Below are positions 13,217-22,121 of a DNA stretch of 64,000 nt, in pieces. The notes beneath the pieces were generated by a model. That model saw nothing but the letters and a program-made list of their open reading frames with translations, was not told the origin of the DNA and did not search any database. The stretch is from Pseudoalteromonas luteoviolacea DSM 6061 (lineage in GTDB: Bacteria > Pseudomonadota > Gammaproteobacteria > Enterobacterales > Alteromonadaceae): NCBI RefSeq assembly GCF_001625655.1, contig NZ_AUYB01000112.1, positions 1-64,000 on the forward strand. The letters are read 5' to 3'. Each line of letters opens with the position of its first letter. The stretch's first letter is position 1. The position numbers and the translations under genes were made by a program.

Positions 13217-13276
13217 GGGATTCACACCGTCTACGTAGGAAGATTAAGTAACAAAGTTACACCTACGGTCTTGGAC
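13217..13276 (-). promoter_or_regulatory. L10 leader: autoregulatory mRNA structure ahead of rplJ
   Basis: The minus strand holds CCGTAGGTG, then TTACTTAATCTT, then CCTACGTAGACGGTG. The CGTAGG/CCTACG pairing and the ACTTAATC and GTAGACGG segments are characteristic of the conserved L10 leader bound by the L10-L7/L12 complex. It lies between the rplJ promoter and the rplJ start. Recognised from motif and location; not computed with a covariance model. Confidence 0.75.
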
Positions 13277-13396
13277 GGAAACGCAATTTATCGATTTTAT
13301 TGTAGACCAAATTTGATAAACAACAGTTCGAAATTATGCGCTTCAACCCGAATTCTTTGCTTCGTTGGAAGTGACTTCTCAACGAAATGGCGCAAA

Positions 13397-13425
13397 ATTA
13401 TAGTCTAATTTTTACGCCATGTAAA
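13397..13425 (-). promoter_or_regulatory. Promoter of rplJ-rplL-rpoBC
   Basis: On the minus strand TTTACA (13420-13425), a 17-bp spacer and a perfect TATAAT (13397-13402). It lies immediately downstream of rplA and upstream of the L10 leader, matching the position of the L10 promoter known in E. coli. The leader before rplJ would be about 285 nt, which accounts for the 335-bp gap. Confidence 0.75.
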
Positions 13426-13439
13426 CGCTAATATCTAAA

Positions 13440-14144
13440 TTACGCTACTTGCGTGTTTAGAGTAGCTTGGTCTACAGCAACACCCGCGCCCATAGTCGTT
13501 GAGATGCTTACTTTCTTCAAGTAAGTACCTTTCGCTTGAGAAGGCTTAGCCTTCTTAAGAGCAACGATAAGTGCTTCAAGGTTTTCTTGAAGCTGGTTAG
13601 CGTCAAAGTCAACCTTACCGATTGTAGTGTGGATGATACCGTTCTTGTCGTTACGGTAACGAACCTGACCAGCTTTAGCGTTTTTAACTGCTTCTGCAAC
13701 GTTAGGTGTTACAGTACCAGTTTTAGGGTTAGGCATAAGACCACGTGGACCTAGGATTTGACCTAGCTGACCAACAACGCGCATTGCATCTGGAGAAGCA
13801 ACAACAACGTCAAAGTTCATTTCGCCTTTCTTAACTTGCTCAGCAAGCTCTTCCATACCTACTAAGTCAGCACCCGCTTCTTTAGCAGCATCAGCGTTAG
13901 CACCTTGAGTGAACACTGCAACGCGAACTTCACGACCAGTACCGTGAGGTAGTACAGTTGCACCACGTACGTTTTGGTCTGATTTACGAGCATCGATGCC
14001 AAGGTTTACAGCAACGTCTACACTTTCAACAAACTTAGCAGTAGCTAGTTCTTTAAGAAGAGCAACAGCTTCGTTGATTTCGTACTCTTTAGTTACTTCC
14101 ACTTTTTCGCGGATAGTACGCATACGTTTAGTTAATTTAGCCAT
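13440..14144 (-). CDS. rplA: 50S ribosomal protein L1
   Basis: L1 builds the mobile L1 stalk that handles deacylated tRNA and in E. coli represses translation of its own operon. The open frame can be read from a TTG at 14150, but the conserved start [15 protein letters not shown] is the ATG at 14144, giving 234 residues, the same length as E. coli L1. Conserved segments include [23 protein letters not shown] and [15 protein letters not shown]. It starts 6 bp after the rplK stop, so the two are translationally adjacent. Confidence 0.98.
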   Translation of the reverse strand: MAKLTKRMRTIREKVEVTKEYEINEAVALLKELATAKFVESVDVAVNLGIDARKSDQNVRGATVLPHGTGREVRVAVFTQGANADAAKEAGADLVGMEELAEQVKKGEMNFDVVVASPDAMRVVGQLGQILGPRGLMPNPKTGTVTPNVAEAVKNAKAGQVRYRNDKNGIIHTTIGKVDFDANQLQENLEALIVALKKAKPSQAKGTYLKKVSISTTMGAGVAVDQATLNTQVA

Positions 14145-14150
14145 TCTCAA

Positions 14151-14579
14151 TTACCCCTCTACGTTCAAGCCCATTGCACGTGCAGAACCTGCGATCGTGC
14201 GTACAGCTGCGTCCATATCAGCAGCAGTAAGATCTGGACGTTTAGTCTCAACAATCTCTTCTAGTTGAGCACGTGTTACAGTACCAACTTTTTCAGTGTT
14301 AGGACGGCCAGAACCAGACTTGATACCAGCAGCTTTCTTAAGAAGGTAAGAAGCTGGCGGAGTTTTCATGTCGAAAGTGAATGAACGGTCGTTGTAAACA
14401 GAAATGATTACAGGAACCGGTGCACCTTTTTCGATAGACTCTGTACGTGCGTTGAACGCTTTACAGAATTCCATGATGTTTACACCGTGTTGACCTAGTG
14501 CAGGACCTACTGGAGGACTAGGGTTAGCCATACCAGCAGCAACTTGTAGCTTGATTAGAGCTTCAACTTTTTTAGCCAT
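14151..14579 (-). CDS. rplK: 50S ribosomal protein L11
   Basis: L11 binds the GTPase-associated centre of 23S rRNA and is needed for RelA activation. The start is set at the ATG at 14579 ([20 protein letters not shown]), giving the family length of 142 residues; the in-frame extension to 14636 lacks family support. The segment [24 protein letters not shown], including the thiostrepton-region prolines, is intact. First gene of the rplKA unit, downstream of the nusG terminator. Confidence 0.98.
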   Translation of the reverse strand: MAKKVEALIKLQVAAGMANPSPPVGPALGQHGVNIMEFCKAFNARTESIEKGAPVPVIISVYNDRSFTFDMKTPPASYLLKKAAGIKSGSGRPNTEKVGTVTRAQLEEIVETKRPDLTAADMDAAVRTIAGSARAMGLNVEG

Positions 14580-14690
14580 GTTAAATAACCTCGTTAGATG
14601 GGTCTTAGCCTTGTGCGCGCGAGGACGCGTACTCAAACGGCTTCCCGATTAAAAAATTCTTTCTTTTCGCGGCAGTATTTCACTACCAAC

Positions 14691-14729
14691 AAAAAGGCCG
14701 CTGATTATAGTTTAATCAGCGGCCTTTTT
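14691..14729 (-). terminator. Strong terminator between nusG and rplK
   Basis: A perfect 17-bp inverted repeat (arms 14691-14707 and 14713-14729) with a 5-nt loop. The arms contain GGCCGCTGATTA and are flanked by A5 and T5, so it can work on either strand. It lies just past the nusG stop (14766), ending the secE-nusG transcript before rplK. It implies a separate rplK promoter between about 14580 and 14690, which I could not pin down. Confidence 0.9.
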
Positions 14730-14765
14730 CAATTCTTTTTTGCAATAGTACAAAAATACTGCAAA

Positions 14766-15323
14766 TTAAGTATCTTGCTCGACTTGTCCGAACTCAAGAT
14801 CAACTGGCGTTGAACGACCGAAGATAAGTACAGATACTTTCAAGCGGCTCTTTTCGTAATCCACTTCTTCAACAACACCATTAAAGTCTGCAAACGGCCC
14901 ATCGATAACACGAACCACTTCACCAGGCTCGAATAGCGTTGCAGGCTTAGGTGCTTCAGCATTCTCTTGAAGACGGTTAAGGATACGATCAGCTTCACGC
15001 TGGCTAATTGGTGCAGGACGATCAGATGTACCGCCAACAAAGCCCATCACACGTGGCGTGCTATTCACCAAGTGCCAAGTTGCATCGTTCATCACCATCT
15101 GAACAAGCACATAACCTGGGAAGAATTTACGCTCAGACTTGCGCTTCTGACCAGCGCGCATCTCTACAACTTCTTCTGTAGGTACTAGTACTTCACCGAA
15201 GTCTTCTTCTAAGCCTTCAATTTTAATATGCTCGATAATAGTTTGAGCAACGCGCTTTTCAAAACCAGAAAACGCTTGAATTACGTACCAACGTAATTTC
15301 TTTTCTTTGTTCTCATCCGACAT
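14766..15323 (-). CDS. nusG: Transcription termination/antitermination factor NusG
   Basis: NusG binds RNA polymerase through its NGN domain and links it to Rho or ribosomal S10 through its KOW domain. 185 residues: NGN domain about 10-125 with [17 protein letters not shown] and the [10 protein letters not shown] strand, KOW domain about 130-185 with [21 protein letters not shown]. It lies 4 bp downstream of secE, so the two are one transcript ending at the terminator at 14691-14729. Confidence 0.98.
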   Translation of the reverse strand: MSDENKEKKLRWYVIQAFSGFEKRVAQTIIEHIKIEGLEEDFGEVLVPTEEVVEMRAGQKRKSERKFFPGYVLVQMVMNDATWHLVNSTPRVMGFVGGTSDRPAPISQREADRILNRLQENAEAPKPATLFEPGEVVRVIDGPFADFNGVVEEVDYEKSRLKVSVLIFGRSTPVDLEFGQVEQDT

Positions 15324-15327
15324 GGGA

Positions 15328-15705
15328 TCAGATCTCCAATCCAGTTAAAAAGCCAACAGCACGGAATAGCAAGCCATCTAATCCCCAAAGGATCAATGCC
15401 ATCACTACTGTTGCTGCCATCACGATAATTGTAGTATGCGTTGCTTCTTGACGCGTAGGCCAGACAACTTTACGAACCTCGATACGAGATTCTTTTGCAA
15501 AAGCAATAAAAGTACGTCCTTTTTCCGTTGTTGCGGCAATGCCTAAAGCAGCACCAACTGCAACCACAACGCCTACAGCGCGTACCAGGGCAGACATATC
15601 TGCATACATGTAGTTACCAACTACTGCGCCAGTGAGTAGTACAACTGCAACTAGCCATTTTACCGTGTCCATCGAGCTAGACGGGTTTTCAACATTAGTG
15701 CTCAT
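15328..15705 (-). CDS. secE: Preprotein translocase subunit SecE
   Basis: SecE clamps the SecY channel in the inner membrane. The 125-residue protein has the three-membrane-helix form found in enteric and marine gammaproteobacteria (helices about 15-33, 40-58 and 93-115) and the conserved cytoplasmic amphipathic motif [15 protein letters not shown] between helices two and three. Directly followed by nusG. The next gene upstream is tRNA-Trp rather than a tuf copy. Confidence 0.96.
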   Translation of the reverse strand: MSTNVENPSSSMDTVKWLVAVVLLTGAVVGNYMYADMSALVRAVGVVVAVGAALGIAATTEKGRTFIAFAKESRIEVRKVVWPTRQEATHTTIIVMAATVVMALILWGLDGLLFRAVGFLTGLEI

Positions 15706-15734
15706 AATTGTTTTACCTTAAATACAGACACAAC

Positions 15735-15755
15735 AACCCTGTCGCTGACAGGGTT
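15735..15755 (-). other. Hairpin in the tRNA-Trp/secE spacer
   Basis: A perfect 9-bp stem AACCCTGTC/GACAGGGTT with a 3-nt loop lies 30 bp upstream of secE. On the minus strand it is followed by GTTGTTGTG rather than a clean T run, so it could be a weak terminator after tRNA-Trp, an RNA-processing signal or a secE leader structure. Function not known. Confidence 0.45.
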
Positions 15756-15832
15756 AATCCATTAAATCCAAATTTATAAATAAGCGATAAGAAAACACAC
15801 ATTATTTTAGATTTGGACTAAAAAGTATTGAG

Positions 15833-15909
15833 TGGCAGGGGCGGCAGGACTCGAACCCGCAACCATCGGTTTTGGAGACCGCTGTTCTACCAATTGGAAC
15901 TACGCCCCT
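15833..15909 (-). tRNA. tRNA-Trp (anticodon CCA)
   Basis: The minus strand folds as a 77-nt tRNA: acceptor stem AGGGGCG/CGCCCCT, D stem GTTC/GAAC, anticodon loop CTCCAAA with CCA, T arm GCGGG-TTCGAGT-CCTGC with one G-T pair, discriminator G and an encoded CCA end (15833-15835). The outermost anticodon-stem pair is a G-A mismatch; the rest pair well. It lies upstream of secE, a position often occupied by trpT in gammaproteobacteria, usually with a tuf gene further upstream; here there is none. Confidence 0.95.
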
Positions 15910-15924
15910 GCAAAGTGGATGCCC

Positions 15925-15952
15925 ATTATACTGACGAACAAACTGAAAACAA
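15925..15952 (-). promoter_or_regulatory. Promoter of tRNA-Trp (and secE-nusG)
   Basis: Minus-strand TTGTTT (15947-15952), a 16-bp spacer and a perfect TATAAT (15925-15930), followed by GGGC before the predicted start site about 9 nt ahead of the tRNA. A GC-rich discriminator after the -10 is typical of stringently controlled stable-RNA promoters, so growth-rate control is inferred. Confidence 0.65.
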
Positions 15953-16310
15953 GTGTAAAAGTTATACATCGCACTATTTTCCCAGCTTTTATTGTCTACA
16001 CAGAAATAGACGCACCCAATCCCACCAATTAATTTGAAAATTATGAACTAAAAATTTTCGCAATAACAAGTGTTTAATATTGCATCAACGAATAAAAAAG
16101 ATACACTTTGCTTCAACAACAAACGACTACTACTTGCGTATAAATATACGAATAAATAAGTAGCTATTTAGGTCAATCAAGCAAAATGTCGTCATTACTA
16201 TCCTACTGCTTCGTCTCTATATTGGTCTAAGATGCGGAACTTCAAGGCGGTAAGGAAAAAATACTGTTTGTAAACGAGGCAACCAAGCTGTGGGACAAAT
16301 AATAACAATC
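15953..16310. other. Intergenic AT-rich stretch, nothing else recognised
   Basis: About 360 bp between the tRNA-Trp promoter and the lipoprotein gene. It is AT-rich, with no convincing open frame, RNA gene or strong repeat. It probably holds the promoter of the lipoprotein gene, which I could not identify. Confidence 0.5.
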
Positions 16311-16325
16311 AAAGGAGTTGGAATA

Positions 16326-17111
16326 ATGTGTAGAAATGTACTGGCATTGAGTGCCATATTGCTTTTAGGCTGCGGGAGTAAAGATTCTGACAAAGTGGAA
16401 GCGCTATCGACAACCTCCTTATCAGAGCAAAATTTCCTGCTTACGCAATTTTTAAGCAATCAGCACACACCGCACATAACAACCGCACTGGATGGCACGG
16501 TGACACTTTCTGATGAAGAGGGGAAGTTGGTCAAGTTAACGGGCGATGATAACTTAAAACTCGTTGCGGCTAGTGGTGAGGCCTATCCTTTTTCAAACAA
16601 GCCCACTACAAACTTAGGTGCTACCCCTCTACATTGCTGTGCAATCTCTACTGAATTACCTGCCGATTTACCATCTGCACAGAGTTTTGAAATCAAACTA
16701 TCTAGAAATGATTCCGCAATTTCATTTGGCACATTGACGCTGCCAAAATTTGTCGAGTTTATTTATCCCAGTACCGAGCAAGACATTAAAGCGATATCAT
16801 TAAACACCAACCAGTTAACTCTTATCTGGCAGCCTGAAACTGATGAGGATTTGCAGTCTATCAGGCTCACTCTCATGGCGTCAGAGCAAAATACACCTTG
16901 CCCTGCAAACAAATATCAGCGCTGGGTTAAGCCTTCACAAGGTAATGAACAACAAGCGGAGGATAAGCTTTATTCAGAACTTGATTATCAGCTCAATATT
17001 AATTTGGTCCCCCTTTTTGAATGTGAGAAGCCTTGGCGGGTGCAGGTCGCTTTTGACTACCATAATGGCCATTCGGCTCAACAACTTTTTGACTTCAGTA
17101 AACCTAACTAA
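16326..17111 (+). CDS. Putative lipoprotein of unknown function
   Basis: The protein starts at the ATG at 16326 (MCRNVLALSAILLLGC), preceded by AAAGGAG 8 bp upstream; an upstream extension to 16290 lacks a ribosome-binding site. The lipobox LLLGC gives a lipidated cysteine near residue 16, so it is expected in the outer or inner membrane facing the periplasm. The 261-residue product has no family I recognise. The C-terminal half looks beta-rich (alternating hydrophobic strands, a cysteine pair around ECEKPWRVQV), perhaps an immunoglobulin-like fold. It stands alone between tRNA-Trp and the convergent deoC. Confidence 0.75.
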   Translation: MCRNVLALSAILLLGCGSKDSDKVEALSTTSLSEQNFLLTQFLSNQHTPHITTALDGTVTLSDEEGKLVKLTGDDNLKLVAASGEAYPFSNKPTTNLGATPLHCCAISTELPADLPSAQSFEIKLSRNDSAISFGTLTLPKFVEFIYPSTEQDIKAISLNTNQLTLIWQPETDEDLQSIRLTLMASEQNTPCPANKYQRWVKPSQGNEQQAEDKLYSELDYQLNINLVPLFECEKPWRVQVAFDYHNGHSAQQLFDFSKPN

Positions 17112-17122
17112 GTATGTTTGGA

Positions 17123-17148
17123 GAGGGAGTCGCGCTCGCTATTCCCTC
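17123..17148. terminator. Possible hairpin between convergent lipoprotein gene and deoC
   Basis: A 6-bp inverted repeat GAGGGA/TCCCTC with a 14-nt loop lies in the 48-bp convergent gap. It lacks a T run on either strand, so this is only a weak terminator candidate. Confidence 0.3.
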
Positions 17149-17159
17149 CCTCGGTACGC

Positions 17160-17918
17160 TCATGATGTTGCTAAGATTGCCTTTACATCGGCAAGGAGAC
17201 TTGATGCGCCAAAGCGAAAGTTATCTGCATTTATCCAATCAGGTCCCATTATCTGAGCTGCGGATTCCAAATAGGGTAACGCTTCGGACACAGTTTTCAC
17301 GCCACCGGCAGCTTTAAAACCGACTGGCTTTTGGTTGATTTTAATCCGTGACAACATTACTTCAGTCGCAGCAAGTGTGGCATTAACAGGCACTTTTCCT
17401 GTGCTGGTTTTAATAAAGTCAGCCCCCGCCAAAATCGCAATATCACTCGCTTGTGCGATCAAATCTGGGGTTGATAGAACACCACTTTCAATGATGACCT
17501 TTAACTTTGCATTTTCTCCACATACGTCTTTACTTGAACGCACATATTGCCAAGGTGTATCTGGGTCACCCGCCATGACTTGACTGTAAGGCATCACTAA
17601 ATCTATTTCATCAGCTCCATCCGTAATTGCCTGGCGAGTCTGTTCAAGCACTTTTTCTAAAGGCTCTTTGCCTGATGGAAAGTTGGTTACGGTTGCCACT
17701 TTAACACTATTAAACCCTCGCTTTTTAAGCTGGGCTTTACATAGCGCCACAAACTGCGGGTATACACAAACCGCAGCCGGTAAACCAATTGCTGCATCTA
17801 TATCATCTAACATCGCCACAATACATTCTGCGGTATCGTGTTCATTCAATGATGTTAAATCCATTAATTCGAGCACACGCTTTGCTTGATTGTGCAATTT
17901 TACTCGAGTTGAACTCAT
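17160..17918 (-). CDS. deoC: Deoxyribose-phosphate aldolase
   Basis: Cytosolic class I aldolase that splits 2-deoxyribose 5-phosphate into glyceraldehyde 3-phosphate and acetaldehyde in deoxynucleoside salvage. 252 residues, close to the 259 of E. coli. The Schiff-base lysine is in ADFIKTSTGK and the other family segments (AVCVYPQFV, ATVTNFPSG, EIDLVMPYS, KVIIESG) are present. The ATG at 17918 has AAGGAG just upstream. It is a single gene here, not in the usual deoCABD cluster, so its supply of deoxyribose phosphate must come from genes elsewhere. Confidence 0.95.
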   Translation of the reverse strand: MSSTRVKLHNQAKRVLELMDLTSLNEHDTAECIVAMLDDIDAAIGLPAAVCVYPQFVALCKAQLKKRGFNSVKVATVTNFPSGKEPLEKVLEQTRQAITDGADEIDLVMPYSQVMAGDPDTPWQYVRSSKDVCGENAKLKVIIESGVLSTPDLIAQASDIAILAGADFIKTSTGKVPVNATLAATEVMLSRIKINQKPVGFKAAGGVKTVSEALPYLESAAQIMGPDWINADNFRFGASSLLADVKAILATS

Positions 17919-18317
17919 TACATCTCCTTAACGCCCTCAGCTCACTCTGAATCATGTGCAGGTGGCGCTCTCTATTTTCCTGTTTTGTATCTTTGCCAGT
18001 AAAATAGATCCAACGCCCACCCTACAGGACAATTGTCCGCTAAATACACTGTTTGGTTTCTAGAATGTGTTGGTCCTCTTCAAACCACATTCAATTATAT
18101 CTCATAACCAATTGCTATAAGTTGCTAATATGGATACATATTGCGCTCTATCCCTTGAATTATAAGCCTTAAACCAAAATCAAAGTTGGTATATAACTTT
18201 TTGTTATATATTTTGGGTTAATATTATTTTTTTGTCTGTATGGCGCGATATATTCTGCCATGCAACTAAGTCATATGAGTTGGCTTAAATCAAGGTTAGG
18301 CATTAGGGGCAAATGTT
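17919..18317. other. Divergent regulatory region deoC / cysG, with inverted repeat
   Basis: About 400 bp between the divergent deoC and cysG genes. The most visible element is a perfect 8-bp inverted repeat TATATAAC/GTTATATA with a T5 centre (18190-18197 and 18203-18210), about 110 bp ahead of cysG. A weak promoter-like pair, TTGGTA and TATTTT, overlaps it. A CysB site is expected from the genes controlled, but no sequence here can be assigned to it by eye. Nothing else recognisable. Confidence 0.4.
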
Positions 18318-19739
18318 GTGCAATACTTACCGATATTTACAAAGCTAGACGACAAACCAGTTCTTGTTGTAGGTGGTGGCGATGTGGCGTTACGTAAGTG
18401 TCACGCGTTTTTAAAAGCGCGTGCAAACGTGACAGTCGTGGCACCAGAATTCTGCGATGAGTTGGTGTCATTAGCAAGTGAAGGTAAACTCAGCCTCATC
18501 AAAGAATACTTTGATACCCACCATGTACTGGGCATGATGCTTATCATCGCAGCTACTGATAATGAAGCTGTAAATAAAGCAGTGTTTGACGCTGCAAATA
18601 ATCAAAATATTTTTGTCAACGTTGTAGACGACCAACCTAAGTGTGGGTTTATTTTTCCGTCTATTGTCGATAGAAACCCTATTACAATTGCGATCTCGAG
18701 CGCTGGTACCGCGCCTGTTTTGGCACGCCGTATCCGCGAGAAACTAGAAGCCTTGATCCCCCACCATACAGGTGCATTAGCACGATTGGCAGGTGACTTT
18801 AGAGATCAGGTTAAAGCGCGCTTCAAAAGCTTTTCTGAACGTCGTCAATTTTGGGAACGCGTTTTCGATTCAAGTGTTGTCAGTAAAGTACAAGTTGGCG
18901 ATCAAATTGGCGCTGAGCAGCAAATGCACGACCTGCTTTCAAAAACGCTACAGCCAGAAGGTGAAGTTTACATCGTTGGCGCAGGCCCTGGCGATCCAGA
19001 GCTACTCACTATCAAAGCACTACAGCTTATGCAACAAGCTGATGTAGTGGTGTATGACTACCTTGTTTCTGATGAAATCATGGAGTTGGTCAGACGTGAT
19101 GCCGATTTGGTTTGCGTTGGCAAAAAAGCGGGTCACCATAGTGTTAAACAGGAAGATACCAATCAAATGTTGGTCGATTTTGCCAAACAAGGTAAAAAAG
19201 TTTGCCGTATAAAAGGCGGAGACCCGTTTATTTATGGTCGCGGTGGTGAGGAAGTACAAATATTGGCGAATCACGATGTGAAGTACCAAATCGTACCAGG
19301 TATCACGGCGGCAGCTGGCTGTAGTGCCTATGCAGGCATTCCGCTGACACATCGAGATCATGCACAAGCGATTCAATTTGTAACTGGCCACTGTAAGAAA
19401 GAAGGTCAAGAACTTGATTGGCGCGGCTTAGCGCAATCAAACCAAACACTTGCAATTTATATGGGTGTTATCAAGTCTCCCCATATTCAGGCAAAGTTGC
19501 TTGAACACGGCAGAGCTCCGGAGACGCCCATTGCAATCGTAGAAAATGGCACTCGTAAATCACAACGAGTGGTTAGAGGCACGCTCAGTGAACTCGCAGC
19601 AAAGATTGAACAACACCAAATCAAATCTCCAGCACTATTGATCATTGGAGAAGTTGCGGCACTGCATGAACAACTAGCATGGTTTGGTCAAACCGAGCAA
19701 GTAAGTAGTTTTGCTCAGCCAATAACCAAAGTAGCTTAA
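18318..19739 (+). CDS. cysG: Siroheme synthase (fused precorrin-2 dehydrogenase/ferrochelatase and uroporphyrinogen III methyltransferase)
   Basis: Makes siroheme, the cofactor of the CysI sulfite reductase encoded at 40.0-41.8 kb. The 473-residue protein is the full fusion: an N-terminal NAD-binding dehydrogenase/chelatase (VVGGGDVALRK near residue 17; dimer region about 115-210) and a C-terminal methyltransferase (VGAGPGDPELLT near residue 220, KGGDPFIYGRGGEE near 300, VPGITAAAGCSAYAGIPLTHR). The start is a GTG at 18318, with AGGGG upstream; the sequence MQYLPIFTKLDD matches the CysG start. First gene of the cysGDN-transporter-CQ cluster. Confidence 0.96.
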   Translation: MQYLPIFTKLDDKPVLVVGGGDVALRKCHAFLKARANVTVVAPEFCDELVSLASEGKLSLIKEYFDTHHVLGMMLIIAATDNEAVNKAVFDAANNQNIFVNVVDDQPKCGFIFPSIVDRNPITIAISSAGTAPVLARRIREKLEALIPHHTGALARLAGDFRDQVKARFKSFSERRQFWERVFDSSVVSKVQVGDQIGAEQQMHDLLSKTLQPEGEVYIVGAGPGDPELLTIKALQLMQQADVVVYDYLVSDEIMELVRRDADLVCVGKKAGHHSVKQEDTNQMLVDFAKQGKKVCRIKGGDPFIYGRGGEEVQILANHDVKYQIVPGITAAAGCSAYAGIPLTHRDHAQAIQFVTGHCKKEGQELDWRGLAQSNQTLAIYMGVIKSPHIQAKLLEHGRAPETPIAIVENGTRKSQRVVRGTLSELAAKIEQHQIKSPALLIIGEVAALHEQLAWFGQTEQVSSFAQPITKVA

Positions 19740-19774
19740 CCGTATTAATTTAATTAACAGTAGGACGACGAACA

Positions 19775-20674
19775 ATGGCTTTAACCCACCTTCAGCAACT
19801 TGAAGCTGAAAGTATAAAGATTATTCGCGAAGTCGCTGCAGAGTTTGACAACCCAGTGATGCTTTACTCGATTGGTAAAGACTCTTCAGTGTTACTGCAT
19901 TTGGCACGTAAGGCATTTTACCCTGCGAAAATCCCTTTCCCTCTACTACACGTAGACACGGACTGGAAATTCCGTGAAATGATCGAATTCCGCGACCGCC
20001 TAGCCAAAGAATATAACTTTGATCTGATTGTACATAAAAACCCTGAAGGCATAGCCATGGGCGTTGGTCCATTCTCTCATGGTTCTGCAAAACATACAGA
20101 TATCATGAAAACACAAGGTTTGAAGCAAGCATTAGACAAATATGGTTTTGATGCTGCATTTGGTGGTGCGCGACGTGACGAAGAAAAGTCACGAGCAAAA
20201 GAGCGTGTGTATTCTTTCCGTGATAAGCACCATCGCTGGGATCCTAAAAATCAGCGTCCGGAGCTTTGGAATACTTATAACAGCCAAGTAAACCCTGGCG
20301 AAAGTATTCGTGTATTCCCGCTTTCAAACTGGACAGAATTAGATATCTGGCAATACATCTACCAAGAAAACATTGAGATTGTGCCTCTTTACCTTTCTGA
20401 AAAACGTCCTGTGGTTGAGCGTGATGGTACTTTGATCATGGTTGACGATGAACGCATGCCGCTTAAAGAAGGTGAAGTGCCAGAAATGAAGTCAGTGCGT
20501 TTTCGCACACTGGGCTGCTACCCGCTTACGGGTGCCGTTGAATCAGAAGCCAATACGCTGACAGGCATCATTGAAGAAATGTTGCTATCCACATCATCAG
20601 AGCGCGAAGGTCGTGTAATTGACCACGATTCAGCCGGCTCAATGGAAAAGAAAAAACGCGAGGGGTATTTCTAA
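19775..20674 (+). CDS. cysD: Sulfate adenylyltransferase subunit 2
   Basis: Catalytic half of the CysDN ATP sulfurylase, forming adenosine 5'-phosphosulfate (APS) from sulfate and ATP. 299 residues, normal for the family. The PP-loop [17 protein letters not shown] is near residues 32-48, and [22 protein letters not shown] and [14 protein letters not shown] are all conserved. The stop codon is immediately followed by the cysN ATG, so translation is likely coupled. Confidence 0.98.
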   Translation: MALTHLQQLEAESIKIIREVAAEFDNPVMLYSIGKDSSVLLHLARKAFYPAKIPFPLLHVDTDWKFREMIEFRDRLAKEYNFDLIVHKNPEGIAMGVGPFSHGSAKHTDIMKTQGLKQALDKYGFDAAFGGARRDEEKSRAKERVYSFRDKHHRWDPKNQRPELWNTYNSQVNPGESIRVFPLSNWTELDIWQYIYQENIEIVPLYLSEKRPVVERDGTLIMVDDERMPLKEGEVPEMKSVRFRTLGCYPLTGAVESEANTLTGIIEEMLLSTSSEREGRVIDHDSAGSMEKKKREGYF

Positions 20675-22090
20675 ATGTCTACAGCAAATGAAGTAAGAGA
20701 ATTAGGTATCGATGCCTACCTTTCTCGTCAGCAAGATAAAAGCCTCTTGCGCATGATGACATGTGGTAGTGTTGATGACGGTAAATCAACTTTAATTGGT
20801 CGCCTACTGCACGACAGCCACCAAATCTATGAAGATCAATTGGCTGCGCTGCACAAAGACAATGAAAAAGTCGGTAATGCAGGTGAAGAACTAGATCTGG
20901 CGTTACTTGTTGACGGTCTGCAAGCTGAGCGCGAGCAAGGCATCACAATCGACGTTGCATATCGTTACTTCTCAACAGCTAAACGTAAGTTCATCATCGC
21001 GGATACACCTGGGCATGAACAATATACGCGTAACATGGTTACGGGTGCGTCAACCAGCGACCTTGCAATTATCCTTGTAGATGCGCGTTACGGTGTACAA
21101 ATTCAAACAAAGCGTCATAGCTTTATTTGTGATTCATTGGGCATCAACCAATTTGTTGTAGCTATCAACAAAATGGACATCGTTAATTTCGACGAAGCGG
21201 TATTCGAAAAAATAAAAGCTGATTACTTAAAGTTTGCCGAGCAGCTGAATGTTTCTGATATTAAGTTTGTTCCGATGTCAGCCCTCAAAGGTGACAATGT
21301 TGTAACTCGCTCTGAGCATACGCCTTATTACACAGATAAACCGCTGCTTGAATTACTGGAAGACTCTCCAGCTGCTGAAGCCAACCACAGCTTCGAAGCC
21401 CGTTTCCCAGTTCAATATGTGGTGCGCCCAAACCTAGATTTTCGAGGCTTCCAAGGCACCCTAACCTCTGGCACTTTAAGTCAGGGACAAGCGGTTAAAG
21501 TTTTACCATCAGGTAAGTCTTCAACTATCAAAGAGCTTGTTACCTTTGATGGTCACCTTGAGCAAGCTCAAACAGGTCAAGCATTCACGATTGCTTTGAC
21601 GGACGAAATTGATGTAAGCCGTGGTGATGTAATTGTGCCTGCTGATTCAACCGCAGCGGTAACTAACTTAATCCAAGCCAAATTAGTTTGGATGCATGAA
21701 GAGCCTTTGGTATTAGGTAAAAACTACAACTTTAAACTAGGCAGTAAAAACACATCAGCAATCGTGCGTAAAATCGACCACACAATTGATGTAAATACCC
21801 TAGAAAAAGGCCAAGCGGATCAGCTGCAACTCAACGAAATTGCCATCGTCACGCTTGAGCTGACTGAAAGCATCGTGGCCGATATCTATCGCAATAACCA
21901 CGAAACAGGTTCATTCATTCTGATTGATCGTATCAGTAACCTGACCATTGGTGCAGGTATGATTGAAGCTCTATTGGCTGAAGAAGAAACTAAGCCGAGT
22001 GAGTTCAGCGCTTTTGAACTTGAATTCAACGCATTGGTTCGCAAGCACTTCCCGCACTGGCAGGCGCTTGATATCAGTAAGTTGAAGTAA
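20675..22090 (+). CDS. cysN: Sulfate adenylyltransferase subunit 1 (GTPase)
   Basis: Regulatory GTPase of ATP sulfurylase; GTP hydrolysis drives the unfavourable synthesis of APS. 471 residues with G1 GSVDDGKSTLIGRLLHD (about residues 32-48), the switch region EREQGITIDVAYRYF, G3 DTPGHEQYTRNM (about 110) and G4 NKMD (about 168), then EF-Tu-like beta-barrel domains. It is not fused to APS kinase, consistent with a separate cysC downstream. Confidence 0.98.
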   Translation: MSTANEVRELGIDAYLSRQQDKSLLRMMTCGSVDDGKSTLIGRLLHDSHQIYEDQLAALHKDNEKVGNAGEELDLALLVDGLQAEREQGITIDVAYRYFSTAKRKFIIADTPGHEQYTRNMVTGASTSDLAIILVDARYGVQIQTKRHSFICDSLGINQFVVAINKMDIVNFDEAVFEKIKADYLKFAEQLNVSDIKFVPMSALKGDNVVTRSEHTPYYTDKPLLELLEDSPAAEANHSFEARFPVQYVVRPNLDFRGFQGTLTSGTLSQGQAVKVLPSGKSSTIKELVTFDGHLEQAQTGQAFTIALTDEIDVSRGDVIVPADSTAAVTNLIQAKLVWMHEEPLVLGKNYNFKLGSKNTSAIVRKIDHTIDVNTLEKGQADQLQLNEIAIVTLELTESIVADIYRNNHETGSFILIDRISNLTIGAGMIEALLAEEETKPSEFSAFELEFNALVRKHFPHWQALDISKLK

Positions 22091-22121
22091 ATGCATCTGT
22101 GCCTGTTATTGGGAGAAAAAC

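Noticed and set aside
14580..14636. Upstream extension of the rplK frame
   Set aside because: L11 is 142 residues from the ATG at 14579; the added 19 codons use a non-ATG start and have no match to L11.
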